Source: Mesorhabditis belari (Eukaryota; Nematoda; Chromadorea; Rhabditida; Rhabditidae). Taken from it: a stretch of DNA of 64,000 nucleotides. The translations under genes and the position numbers were made by a program. The notes under the pieces are model-generated. The model had not been told where the DNA came from. It did not search any database and was given only the letters and a program-made list of their open reading frames with translations. The stretch is taken from assembly GCA_958450365.1 (NCBI GenBank), contig CAUEEP010000936.1, positions 1,611,001-1,675,000 of the forward strand, given 5' to 3'. Positions 54,359 through 64,000 of this stretch are shown piece after piece (the first letter of the stretch is position 1; each line of letters opens with the position of its first letter).

Positions 54359-55505
54359 TTACAGCAAACTTTTATTCATTGACACTTGAAGAAAAGAGTT
54401 ATTTGAATCTTTAGCCAAAGACACCATAAAGATAAAGATTATATTGTGGTTAGTTTGCTTTTTAAAGAACTTTTTTCGATTCGAAGTGAAATTGAAAGAA
54501 AACTGATCATTGAATGCAAAGAGATGATCTAATAGAAAATCCATTTCAAATTCGGTTTCCAAATTCGAAAAAGAATCAAGAAATAGTTTCGCTTCTTCTG
54601 ATTTTTCACGGATTTCTTTAGCACCATAGTTTTCTAATAAATTACAGTAATCTTGCATGATTTTAGTGGATTTAGTGGATTCCTTTTTTTCATTCACTTT
54701 CATTTTAATGATGGCTTTTGGAGTTGAAAATTTACTTGGAATTTGTTCTTTTAAAAACATTTCTATAGTATTTTCGAATTCTTCTTTTGATTTTGAAGAG
54801 GAAAATATTAGTTCACTTTTTGTCTCTTTTAAGCCTTTCCAAAATGAGATTTTGCTGAAAAATCGGGGAAAAACGGCTCGACAACTTGAGATTTGTGGCT
54901 TTTTCATTAGATTTCTGAAAATTTCCTCGTTTTTCACGTAGTCCGAATCTTTGCTTGTTTCATAAAGGCTTATAATTAGAAATTCCACAATTTTTCCATG
55001 AAAATGCTCAAAGAGTTCGTAGATTTTTGGCAATCGGCCAATGATTTCCATATTTGCAATACTTTGAATCTTTGGTAAGAATTGCAAATTTTCAAAGAGG
55101 AAAACATTTCCCAAATTCTTCTCATCAGCCATTTCATCGATATTGTTCAGGTAGATTTTGAGGGATTTACATTTTAGCGTTTTATTGAATATTTTGAAGA
55201 AAGATGGGATAAATGAGAGGTTGAGCCTTGTTTGCGCACTATTAAAGTTCACCCAAAAGAACTGTTCATCGATGAGTGAATGGCAGAAATGATTTTGCTC
55301 AAATCGATCGAAAGATTTGATTGAATCCATTTATTTGGAAAGAAATTTCAGGGAATTTCTCCAAAAATGGTCCATCAGAGAGGATCTTCTTTCGTAGATA
55401 TTTTGAAACTTTGAGAAAATGAAGAGAATCTTCAAGAGAAACCCGGTGAAGAATCGAGTTTTTCAGTTCTTTTGGAAGAATAGAAAATTTGAATCGTGGA
55501 GACAT
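54359..55505 (-). pseudogene. F-box-like protein gene with a frameshift
   Basis: ATG at 55503-55505 opens an F-box-like N-terminus: FSILPKELKNSILHRV, then SLEDSLHFLKVSKYLRKKIL. That frame stops at 55299, but a second frame (54359-55330) continues at once for over 310 codons with SIKSFDRFEQNHFCHSLIDE, SLKIYLNNIDEM and a lysine/phenylalanine-rich C-terminus. No GT donor exists in the overlap, so a one-base frameshift near 55310-55340, real or a sequence error, is the simplest reading. Total length about 380 residues suits nematode F-box proteins with a C-terminal substrate-binding region. F-box proteins link targets to SCF ubiquitin ligases through Skp1. The assignment is by motif pattern only. 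Confidence 0.55.
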
Positions 55506-56230
55506 TATTGAAATTGGAATATAAGAAAAACTTTCTAACTTTTAGGATAGAGAATTGAAAATGATGATTTCTTCATTCAGCTTATCGCTTTTGCTGATTT
55601 CCGAAAAGCAAAACTGACCTCAAAGTTCAAGGATTGTGAAAGAGAATCTGCGAAATGGGAAAAGAGAGATCTACGGTGAAAAGCCCACGCTTTAGTGAGA
55701 ACTGTTGGAGTGAATAGTGAGAAGAATTGTGCTTTCTCATGTCTCTCACACAATCGCTTCTCATCTTCTCCCACTCCCTTTCCCTATATACCTCGAATTC
55801 TCTTCTAAACCTCTGGTTCGTTTGCATTTGACCTAGAAAATCTTTTGGGCTTTTACTAAAGATTTCCGTGTAAAAGGACAACTATGCGTACATTTTTCTC
55901 TAAATTTGATCAAATTCAAATGTGTCGAACGCACAATTCTTCTCACTAAAGCGTGGGCTTTTCACCGTAGATCTCTTTCACCGTAAATCGGGGAAAAACG
56001 GCTCGACAATTTGAGATTTGTCGCTTTTTGATTAGATTTCTAAAAATTTCTTCGTTTTTCACGCTTAAAAGTTTTTCCTGCTTAAAAGTAGCAAATTATA
56101 CCAGAAAAAAGTCTCTAAAGAGAGGATCAGCTCTCCAGAAAGAAGATCAGAAAGGGGCTATTATCTGTGGAAGTTTCGAGAAGTTATGACTATTTTGAAA
56201 TGCTAATGCTTGCATATACTCATTTCCCTG
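55506..56230. repeat. Spacer with inverted duplicates of the 46.5-kb gene end
   Basis: 55640-55790 repeats 46500-46640 (AGAGAGATCTACGGTGA, AATTGTGCTTTCTCATGTCT, CACACAATCGCTTCTCATCT). 55930-55980 carries part of it inverted, and 55985-56060 repeats a piece of the F-box-like gene (GGGGAAAAACGGCTCGACAA). No intact gene. Confidence 0.6.
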
Positions 56231-56234
56231 ATGT

Positions 56235-56785
56235 TCTTCGCCTTATCACACGTCATTATTACGGTCAAAGGATCGTAATAATGACGCCAATCAGTCTTTT
56301 TTCTTTGCTGCTTTCGCCCTTTCGCCCAAATTTCAAATTTAAGCTAAAAATGTTTTTCCAAAATTGCTTGGGCATCAAAAGGATTCAGTCTTAGAATACA
56401 AAACTGCAATTAGAATCAGAAAAGCGGGAGTTTTCATTGTTATAAGTCATCTCTTATCACTTAAGTTGAATAATCAATAGTAAAAGGATTGGTTTTACTG
56501 TGAGCTTTGCTTTGCATGTTTTGTAGATTTCTTTACAAATAAGCCCCAAAAAATTGTTTTACTTTTTGAGAAGAGTCAAGATTTCTTTGTCAATACAAAC
56601 AATGTTTTTAATGTAATGATTCTCACCAAAAACCAAACATCTGAGCATATTTGTCATAAAAATTTGTGCTAAAAAGAATTAAAAAGAATCCAACTTTCAA
56701 GAGATCCCAAATGACAATAAATGTGTGATTGCGGTCTTTGATCGTTAGTTTTTAGAAAAAAAATTTGAAAATAATTGCATGTATC
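56235..56785. repeat. Segmental duplicate, inverted copy of 33950-34690
   Basis: See the other copy. Diverged by scattered substitutions and indels. No gene inside. Confidence 0.65.
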
Positions 56786-57235
56786 TGCTGATAACCTAGC
56801 AAAAATATTAGATTTAATCAAAATTAAAACAGTGAAGAAAATTTGCTTAGCTGAATACTTGACGTTGTTTGTATGTGTACACGACTACAAGCGGATGTGG
56901 TAAAGATACAGAACATATTCGAGAACATATTCTATGATACAATAGAACCCCAGTGAGTTAAAGCCGATATTTTTTGGACAAACTTCGTACTTTACGCTCA
57001 TAAGAAATTTCATAAGAGATACAAAACTAAAATCGACGAAAGGATAGGCTAAAAAAACTTTTAAAGCTACAAACCAAAGACATCTGTGTCTAGAGGGCCG
57101 AACATCGACAAGGACTCAAAAAGTCAAGAACTCTCACTTCTGGCAAGATCCTTTAGTGGAATGGGCTTGTTAAATTGAATGCAAACTCGTAAAGGCAAAG
57201 AGTTGGAAATTTCTCCCAAGTAAAACCCGTAAAAT

Positions 57236-59324
57236 TTATCCACCAGTATAGTAATAGCCAACAATGCATGCAAAAAACACCACAAAAATGGCAAAAATTA
57301 AATACTTAATGCCAAAAATGACATCAGTTACTTTAGCTTTCTTTTCGTCAATATTCGTTTCCTCGGACCGAACGGGTTTCAGTGGCTCTCGCTCTTTAAG
57401 TCGCACTTCTTCGTTTGAACCCAAAGCCTCAAAATTCAGCATATAAATGGGTGAAAAATGATTGATGCACCAGCAAAAATTGATCAATTTCGGTAGTTGA
57501 GACATCAGCCGTGTCGTACACCATTTTACGCAAAAGTTCAACGTTTTCCTGGTCGAGCTCAGACGATAGAGGCTCGAGCTCCTCTTCGGTGATCAGCTCG
57601 TCCTTAGAAGCACAATTGATATAACTAAAAGATTGTTTTGTTATACATCAAAATACACGATCATGATATAAAAAATGTGGCACTATCAATATTTGTTGAA
57701 ACTTCTTGACGTTACTTTTTCAGAATCTCAGAGAAAGTAGCACCAATCTGCTCAAAGTCCAACCGTACCTGAAAAGATAGAATTTTATTATTTAATCGTT
57801 ATTGGCAAGATTAGTTTTTCTAACTCTGTAGCTCTCACTTACGCTTTCAGGGCTCCTGTATGGTTCCACTTCTTTATATCCTTCGAAATCACAAAGTCTA
57901 ATTTTTCGAACGTCAGCCTCTGTCAGAATGCTGAAAGGTTGCAAGCAATTTTATCGGAAACTTTTTAAAGAACTTACTTGAACAAATTTATATCGCCGTG
58001 AATGATTTCCTCTCCGTGCAACCATTGCACAACCATCAATAGTTGTTTGAACCAATTAACAATGTTTGCTAGTGAATAGTTGTAGTTATCGAGAACTAAA
58101 AAAGGATATTTCCTTTAGCATTGGCCCCTCACAAAAGAGAGCTGGGTACTCCAAAAGTAGAAATGAAAATACCAAGACCAGTTTTATCCTACTCAAAATC
58201 CCGAATACTTTGCTCACCTTCTGACAGATTCATGGGGTACTCCTCTAGCAAGATACCGTAGATCTCATTCCTAACACTTAAAACATTGTAACAAACATCT
58301 CCAAGACATTTTACAACATTTTCGTGCTCAAGGCTCTTCAATAATTTGAACTCATCTTTGATCTTCTCAATACAACGTTCCTCGGCAAACTTTGCGACAC
58401 ACGTTGTATCTCTTAAAATAAACTAACAAGAGAAGTGCACCAACTTAAGATGAGCTTTTGGATCGAGACCCCCAGACCATTCGATGCAGAATTTCACGTT
58501 GATTCCGGATCTGCTTTCCGTTTTTGCAAAATGGTTCTCTATAAAAAGTTACAAACCTTTTAAATTTGTAGCCAAAAAATAAAATTTTCCTAGCCGGCAT
58601 TCCCTCATAAGGCTTCTTCAGTGCCAACCAAGTGTCGACTGACGTTGCAGTGGGTAGAAGGCTTCTACACAAAACGATTTCTTCATTTTTCTTTGCTTGG
58701 CTTCAAAATTTCATCCTTTGTTTTTCTTTTTATTTTGATGTTTCAACACTTAAATTTGTTTTATTTTTTATTTCAGGGTACCAAATTGAATTTTTTAGAT
58801 TGAAGTTTATAAATAAAACTAAACATTTACAGATTAACATTGATGACAAAAAGTGAAGTAACAGACAAAACAGTAACAACTTTCACAAAAAGGACATAGA
58901 ATAAAGGCTCTTTCACAACACATATTTTCTGCACAACCTTTGCTGGCGATTTCTTTGAGAAAGCAAGCCTTATGAGGGAATCCCGGCTAGGAAAATTTTA
59001 TTTTTTGGCTACAAATTTAAAAGGTTTGTAACTTTTTATAGAGATCCATTTTGCAAAAACGGAAAGTAGATCCGGAATCAACGTGAAATTCTGCATCAAA
59101 TGGCCTGGGTCTCGATCCAAAAGCTCACTTTAAGTTGGTGCACTAGTAAGGGTCAAAAAATATGCCCTTTGAATGATCTAGTGATTCAGCTTAGAAAAAA
59201 ATCAAAAAGTAGCTGTCGTAAAATTCTATGTGTGTAAAAAAGACTACGAAGTATGCTACCTCATTGGAATTTGCAGCCGAAAAACTTGACTGGTTCCACC
59301 ATCTTTTATTTTGTCTAGCATCAT
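57236..59324 (-). CDS. Kinase-like protein with degenerate motifs and a C-terminal membrane helix
   Basis: Seven exons (59260-59324, 58218-58411, 57978-58095, 57843-57930, 57716-57768, 57471-57624, 57236-57427) join with every phase matching: 287 residues. An in-frame TGA precedes the start. Kinase N-lobe: DGGTSQVF at 8-15, CVAKF with K29, helix C KIKDEFKLLKSLEHENVV. C-lobe: HGDINLFN at 119-126 in place of HRDxKxxN, CDFEG at 139-143 in place of DFG, YRSPES in place of APE. After about 170 the domain is cut short; no subdomains IX-XI are seen. An acidic region (ITEEELEPLSSELDQE) follows, then KEREPLKPV and a hydrophobic helix at about 261-283 ending GYYYTGG, suggesting tail anchoring. Weak or absent catalysis is expected, though aspartate D121 remains. 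Intron 1 holds a fold-back element. Divergent from 59790-64000. Confidence 0.8.
58435..59143. mobile_element. Fold-back element in intron 1 of the tail-anchored kinase-like gene
   Basis: Arms 58435-58612 and 58965-59143 are inverted repeats of about 178 bp starting GTGCACCAACTTAA, with a 350-bp loop. The left edge is 23 bp from the acceptor of exon 58218-58411. Short frames across the arms are not genes. Confidence 0.75.
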
Positions 59325-59789
59325 CGCGAGTCAGATTCTGAGCTGTCCCTAATTAGTTAACTTGATTTCTCTTCGGAGAATAATCAAAAACTCAAAAAGA
59401 ATATAATCAAACAATTCCTCTTTAACAGAAAGGAGATAAAACTTAGAAAATATCGGTGAAGCGGGCAACTCTCAAATTCATTTTTGAAGCGTTTTCTCTT
59501 TTAGCAATGTGTTATCACCAAATAGCAAAATTTTTAAGTGATGCTTGCAGTTTTGGGTTTCTTGTTCAGCTCAAGTGGAAAAAGACTTATCAGTCCGCCT
59601 TTCAAAAAGCTGAAGGTGGCTCACCTTTTCTAAAAACAAGCCTTTCTCCTTTTCTATCGTTGCCTTCAAAAAAAGACTTTGAGGACTCAGCCACTATTCA
59701 ATTGATCATTTTTATTGATTGATCTCTTTCTTGATTCATTTTTTATTTCATCCTATTATACATTGTGTTTTTTTTTAAATTTACTCAAA
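59325..59789. promoter_or_regulatory. Shared intergenic region of two divergent kinase-like genes
   Basis: 465 bp between the start codons of the minus gene (59324) and plus gene (59790). An open frame at 59456-59722 is present, but no splice links it to either gene. Position makes it the likely common promoter; no specific element recognised. Confidence 0.35.
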
Positions 59790-62700
59790 ATGAACGGAGA
59801 TGTGCTTGCTGTAAGAAACCGAAACAATTGCAATACATCAGATGACTTGAAAAAGTTCGTTTAATTTTCTACAATACTTCCTTTTTTGAAGTTCTTGACT
59901 TCACTTCATCAACACTTCATTTCAACAATTCAAACTTTAGATTTATAAAGTCATTTCTCAAAAAAGGCAGCAACATAAAAAAATTTGAAAAAGAAGTGGA
60001 GATTTTGCGGTCCCTAAAGCATGTGAATGTGATCTCCTTTGAAGGAACGAACGAAACGGAAACAAAACTCGAGATCATTATGGAATTTTGTCCAAATGGA
60101 GCACTCGAAAAAGGTGAGATCATTTGTGTGTAGACAACTTTTGAGCACTAGAATACTAGAACGAAGACCGCCTTTCAATTACTTGACAGAAATTACAACA
60201 ATAAGCAACCTTTTTCGAGAATATCAAGAAGAACTATTTAGTGATTTATGATCCAAAATGGCTTTACTCGATGCACACGGTTATCTGGTGGTCCCGACAA
60301 CTTTTTGAAGCTCTCGCTTATCTAGCCGAACAGAAAGTTCTTCACGATGATATTCGCCCGCAAAAGTTGTAACTTCAGTTTGGCTTATAAATTACCGTAA
60401 ATACTGTAATTGAAGGGCACTCTCCCCATACAAAGTTGGCCGCCCAAAAAGTCACTACTTTTGAAAAGAGTTTGGCTGAAAAGTGCTTAGAATGGTGTAT
60501 ATGGGCCATATGTATTGGGTTGGTGAATTGAAAACTGCCGGACTTTGAACTCAAATTTATTCATCATAAAACCATAAATTCATTCCAAATAATTCCCATT
60601 ATTATTGACGACTTCTGCCCATTTTACAGGCAATTTGCGGATTCCTCTTTCGTAGTATGATTTTGCTTTTGAATCGAAAAACTTTCAAAGCCAATTTTTG
60701 ACTGCTTCTTCCGAAACGAAGTGTTCTCCCGCAAGCTCATTACACATGACCCGGAATACATGGTAATAAAAAGGGGCGAGGTCCGGACTGTATGCGGGAT
60801 GCGCCAAAAGTTCCCAAACAAGGCTATTTATTTTAGAGCGAGTCAGTTTTGCAACATGAGGGTGTGCGTTGTCGTGAAGGAGAACGATCATTGACTTGGA
60901 GGCCCTATTCTTCTCTAGGGATTCATTCACCTTTTTCAACTGTTCACTGTATTTGATTGCCTTAAGGGTCGTCTTGCTATCCAGCAACTCCCAGTACACC
61001 ACTCCCTCCATATCCCAGAAAACGCAGAGCATAAACTTCTTCTGGTGCAAATCGGGCTTGGGGTCACTTTCGGGTTTCTCGCCTGGCCCCACCCATTGCC
61101 GCTTCCTCCGAAAGTTCAGAGATAAAACCCATTTCTCATCTCCTGTCACAATTCGAGGAAGAAAGGATTTCCTTTCGTATCGTGATAGATGCGCGGCACT
61201 GATGGAGGCGCGCTGCCACTTCTGGGGGTCAGTGAGGTCATGGGGTACCCAAGTTCCAAGTTTCAATTTAAATCCAAGGGTATGAAGGTGATTTAGCACT
61301 GTAACATGATCAACCCCTAACTCTTCTCCCAATTCACGCGATGATACCCGATGGTCGTTGATAATGAGTTTGAGTAATTTGGAGTCATCCAGTTGGGGTG
61401 CCGCTACACGGCCCTCTGTATCTTTCAAAGATTTGTCCCCAGATCGAAACTTGGCAAACCATACTCGACACGTTCTTTCGGAAGGTGAGTCCTCCTCATA
61501 TATCTTTTTAATATTAGCAGCTGCCAAGCCTGCACTGTGCTCTTGTAGGAACTCATAAAGAATGGCATGATGAATATGTCCCGGTGGCAGATTGTCGAAT
61601 GCAATAGAAGAAGTGAAGAAAAATATCAAAAAATAAAAAGCTGGAAGCATAATTTTTTCGCAATAATTTGAGGAAATGTTGAAGTAACCAAACCGGGTCT
61701 ATCCCAAAACAGCGCCGCCAAAACAGCGCCGACCAAAACAGCGCCGCCAAAATAGCGCCGTACCCAAAACAGCGCCACCCAAAACAGCGACGAGCAAAAA
61801 AAATTATTTTTTAGATTTTTGCTTTTGCTTTTTCTTTGCTGTTTTTAACTTTTTCTGTCCACTTTTTGTGTTTTTAGGGTAAAAAAGGCGGAGAATCCGA
61901 TTTTTTTAAGCTTTACGCATAGAAACCTGCAATAGCGTTTATAAAATTGATTTTAACCAAAAATAACAATTTTTTTCCTTTTACGGCCTGTTTTTTAACG
62001 TTTTCACTAACTTTTTATTTCTACTACGGATCACTTGAAAGCTCTAGCCGTTTATGTTCATCATCGCTTAGTGTTATGATGTTTTAGAGTCTCTTGGACT
62101 ATTAATTTGATGCTATTTTAATGTTTTTATGCATCGTTTAATTGTTATCGTTTATTGTTGTTGGTCATGTTATTTTAAAATAAATTATCAAAATTAAAAG
62201 CTGCTAATAAAAAAAATGAGTGTACATTGTAAAAGAAAAAAACTTTGTGTTGCATCGGCGCTGTTTTGGGCGTTTTTCATTGGCGCTGTTTTGGGTACGG
62301 CGCTATTTTGGGTGGCGCTGTTTTGGTCGGCGTTGTTTTGGTCGGCGCTATTTTGGCGGCGCTGTTTTGGGATAGACCCACCAAACCCCTTTCAGCTGGT
62401 TCAATGCTGTTGTTTTTTTATCTGCGAGTCCCGCGAAATAGCCCGCAGTTTTCAATTCACCAATCCAATATAACCCAGAAGGGTTGGCAGTAAAATTTAA
62501 TTTTAAACATGTTTTTCGTTTTTTTTAGAGCATTTCCAATCGAGCTAGAGTACTTTTAAAAGATTTTTTAATTTTATATGGTTCCCCTTATCTGATTTTT
62601 CGGAGAATCCGAAAAAGGATAGGGAAAAAAATAGAAGAGCATGCCCTTCAATTACAGTATTTACGGTAATTTTTCAGCCTTCTGTTAGCTGACGATTTCA

Positions 62701-64000
62701 CATTGAAAATTGGAGAATTTGGAAGTGCAAGTCGGTTAACAGGATCGCTGTCTAAACGAATGTCGAAAAGTGATATCTACAGCGCTGCAATGGTCATTGT
62801 GGTCCTTGATAATCGAAGGTTTTGTTTAAGATTCACTGTTGACAAAAGCACAAAATAATTTAGTCTTTTAATTTATTGCAAAACACCTTCAAAAGCTGTT
62901 TAGACCTCCTACCAGAAACGAGAAAACAAACGAGGAGTTGCTGACTATAAAAGATGAAAAATTAAATACACTAGTCAACAAGTGAGAGCAATGTTTAGAT
63001 GCATATTTATCATTGTTTTAAGGTGTCTCCAACAAAATCCAAATGATCGACCGAGTGTCCAAGAGTGCATTGGTTTACTCGAGGAGCTTTTGAAGAAATT
63101 TGAAGTAGAACATTTAAAACACCACAAATTTATGTCAATTACAGAAAAATGAATCCTTTGAACGTCTACCGAAACGACAACTGGAAAGTCAGCCCACTGT
63201 CAATGATTTTCGTGATAAATTGGATGCCTCAAAAGTCACCATTGATCGACTTCTTGAAAACTTCTTTGATCGACTTCTTGAAAACAAACTTCAGCTATCC
63301 AATAGCAATCTTGTCAGAGAAAACACTCTGCCAAATCGATTCAACAAACAACAACAAAGGGATCACACTTCTCGGGAGCAAATAAGCTTGCTGCTTGAGA
63401 GTTTACTTCTTTTCTCCATGTGTGCCGATATTAAAATTTGGCCTTTATTCATTGAGATTGCAAATCGTTGTTTGAGAAAATTGGCTTACTTAATCAAGAT
63501 TTTCACACGACCATTCTATTTGAAAGTTTTTATGAACACGACAACTCTCGAAGAATGGTATTACCTTAAAGAGATTCCAATAAAAGGTCACAAACACCAA
63601 TGGAAACAGCACATCTTTCTGAAGAAAGACACTTTACAGGGAAAGCTTTTGGTCGGCGCTTTGGTGGATGAGGAAAGCCAGCTGACCGTCTTTGATCCGA
63701 GAACCGAGATCGAGCAGCACAAAATGCAGTTCCTAGCTTTTGAGGTGATTACACCCGAATGGGTTCTTGAGCGAATCAAAAGCTTACACTTTAAACGAGA
63801 TGCTATTATTCATATGATGGTCCAAACAGCGCAAAGCACTCCTGTATTCAGCGACGAAAAATTGAGAGCTCATCTAACGACGGGTTTCGAGGAAGAATTT
63901 ACGGATATTTATCAAACCAACGACCGCAAGGAGTCAATATTAGCAATGCGCGTGCGTTTTTTGACGATCCCACGAAGTGTACTGTTAACCTATTATGGAT
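59790..64000 (+). CDS. Pseudokinase-like protein with a long C-terminal extension, continues past the window
   Basis: Exons 59790-59854, 59941-60113, 60242-60365, 62678-62818, 62904-62981, 63023-63104 and 63145 to beyond 64000, all in phase. There is no glycine-rich loop: the protein starts MNGDVLAVRNRN and runs into KKFIKSFLKKGSNIKKFEKE (beta3/helix C-like), then KLEIIMEFCPNGALEK. YSMHTVIWWSRQLFEALAYL matches the kinase at 36732-42557. HRD reads HDDIRPQN (H114-D115-D116), DFG reads EFG (134-136), and no APE is seen. KSDIYSAAMVIVVL and CLQQNPNDRPSVQEC complete the lobe. After LLEELLKKFE at least 285 residues follow without a stop (LEEWYYLKEIPIKGHKHQWK, DPRTEIEQHKMQFLAFEVIT), not recognised. 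Overall TAK1-like, probably non-catalytic. Intron 3 (2.3 kb) contains the transposon nest. Confidence 0.8.
60580..61650 (-). pseudogene. Mariner transposase, dead
   Basis: From ATG 61648-61650. Helix-turn-helix region: HHAILYEFLQEHSAGLAAAN and SERTCRVWFAKFRSGDKSL, then SSRELGEELGVDHVTVLNHL. First catalytic motif VTGDEKWV, second LLHDNAHPHVAKL. The third, normally APSDYHLF, reads APFYYHVF: codon 60766-60768 is TAT, so the third catalytic aspartate is tyrosine. TGA at 60685-60687 then stops translation, after which KFFDSKAKSYYERGIRKLP and KWAEVVNNNGNYLE continue in frame to the natural stop at 60580-60582. The first 17 residues (MLPAFYFLIFFFTSSIA) look like a signal peptide and are unusual for a nuclear transposase. 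Two independent lesions make it inactive. Confidence 0.85.
61695..62379. mobile_element. Non-autonomous element with 8-bp target duplication, inside the mariner
   Basis: ACCAAACC at 61687-61694 and 62380-62387 brackets 685 bp. Inverted ends begin GGGTCTATCCCAAAACAGCG and consist of repeated CCAAAACAGCGCCG units (five to seven per side). The interior has no long frame. It sits between the transposase start and the mariner's right end. Related to 49131-50700. Confidence 0.8.

Larger units (their letters stand above)
60515..62468 (-). mobile_element. Mariner transposon, interrupted by another element
   Basis: Ends TTGGGTTGGTGAATTGAAAA and TTTTCAATTCACCAATCCAA, TA on both sides (60513-60514, 62469-62470). 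Removing the insertion 61695-62379 and its duplication leaves about 1.26 kb, the usual mariner length. It is the source type for the deleted copies at 19524 and 44120. Confidence 0.85.
60392..62669. mobile_element. MITE with TTACCGTAAATACTG ends enclosing a mariner, in pseudokinase intron 3
   Basis: Inverted ends TTACCGTAAATACTGTAATT followed by GAAGGGCA at 60392 and the complement ending 62669. It differs from the 6023/16264/26876 family after the first 19 bases. The right end stops 8 bp before exon 62678, leaving only TTTTCAG as acceptor. Without the mariner (60515-62468) the MITE is about 320 bp. Confidence 0.75.

Noticed and set aside
60896..61285. 129-codon plus-strand frame
   Set aside because: Antisense shadow of the mariner transposase.
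62216..62493. Frames with ALFWSALFWRR repeats
   Set aside because: Encoded by the CCAAAACAGCGCCG units in the element's inverted repeat.

Overview
The window looks like nuclear DNA of a rhabditid-type nematode. The strongest sign is a spliced-leader RNA gene: positions 18695-18716 match nematode SL1 with one substitution and are followed by a GT donor and an Sm-type AATTTTGGA site. A 5S-rRNA-like segment lies next to it on the other strand. The sequence is AT-rich, many introns are 40-70 bp with TTTTCAG/TTTTTAG acceptors, and there are nematode-style expanded families (C-type lectin, F-box-like, kinase-like, ligand-gated channel). No prokaryotic features or CRISPR array were seen. Most supplied-length open frames are shadows or repeat-encoded, so genes below were rebuilt exon by exon from splice sites and codon phase.

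Layout. 0-6 kb: the 3' end of an unrecognised gene, a six-exon cysteine-rich gene on the minus strand, and an inverted-duplication cluster of a small ubiquitin-like gene facing a 49-codon reading frame. 6-11 kb: no gene recognised, only fold-back elements and tandem repeats. 11.1-31.1 kb: one Cys-loop ligand-gated anion channel gene with introns up to 9.4 kb full of MITEs, tandem repeats, tRNA-like pieces and the SL1/5S unit. 31-36.7 kb: a possible secreted peptide, an incomplete C-type lectin gene and decayed sequence. 36.7-42.6 kb: a seven-exon protein kinase gene whose frame survives a 1.3 kb poly(A) tract and a 2.9 kb transposon nest in its introns. 43.4-49 kb: a single-pass PPxY membrane protein with a cysteine-rich tail, a TTAA-flanked transposon and fragments of unrecognised genes. 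49-56.8 kb: a transposon with 8-bp target duplications, an unrecognised multi-exon gene, a frameshifted F-box-like gene and segmental duplicates. 57.2-64 kb: two kinase-like genes placed head to head.

The most interesting biology is at the right. Three related kinase-like genes lie within 28 kb. One keeps the catalytic motifs (GEGGFG, HRDIKPN, DFG). A second reads HGD and DFE and ends in a predicted membrane helix. The third lacks a glycine loop, reads HDD and EFG, and carries a long unrecognised C-terminal extension that leaves the window. The last two share a 465-bp intergenic region. Their introns hold nested transposons: in the third gene, a MITE contains a dead mariner, which contains a different element with 8-bp target duplications. 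That they work together is an inference from position and relatedness only.
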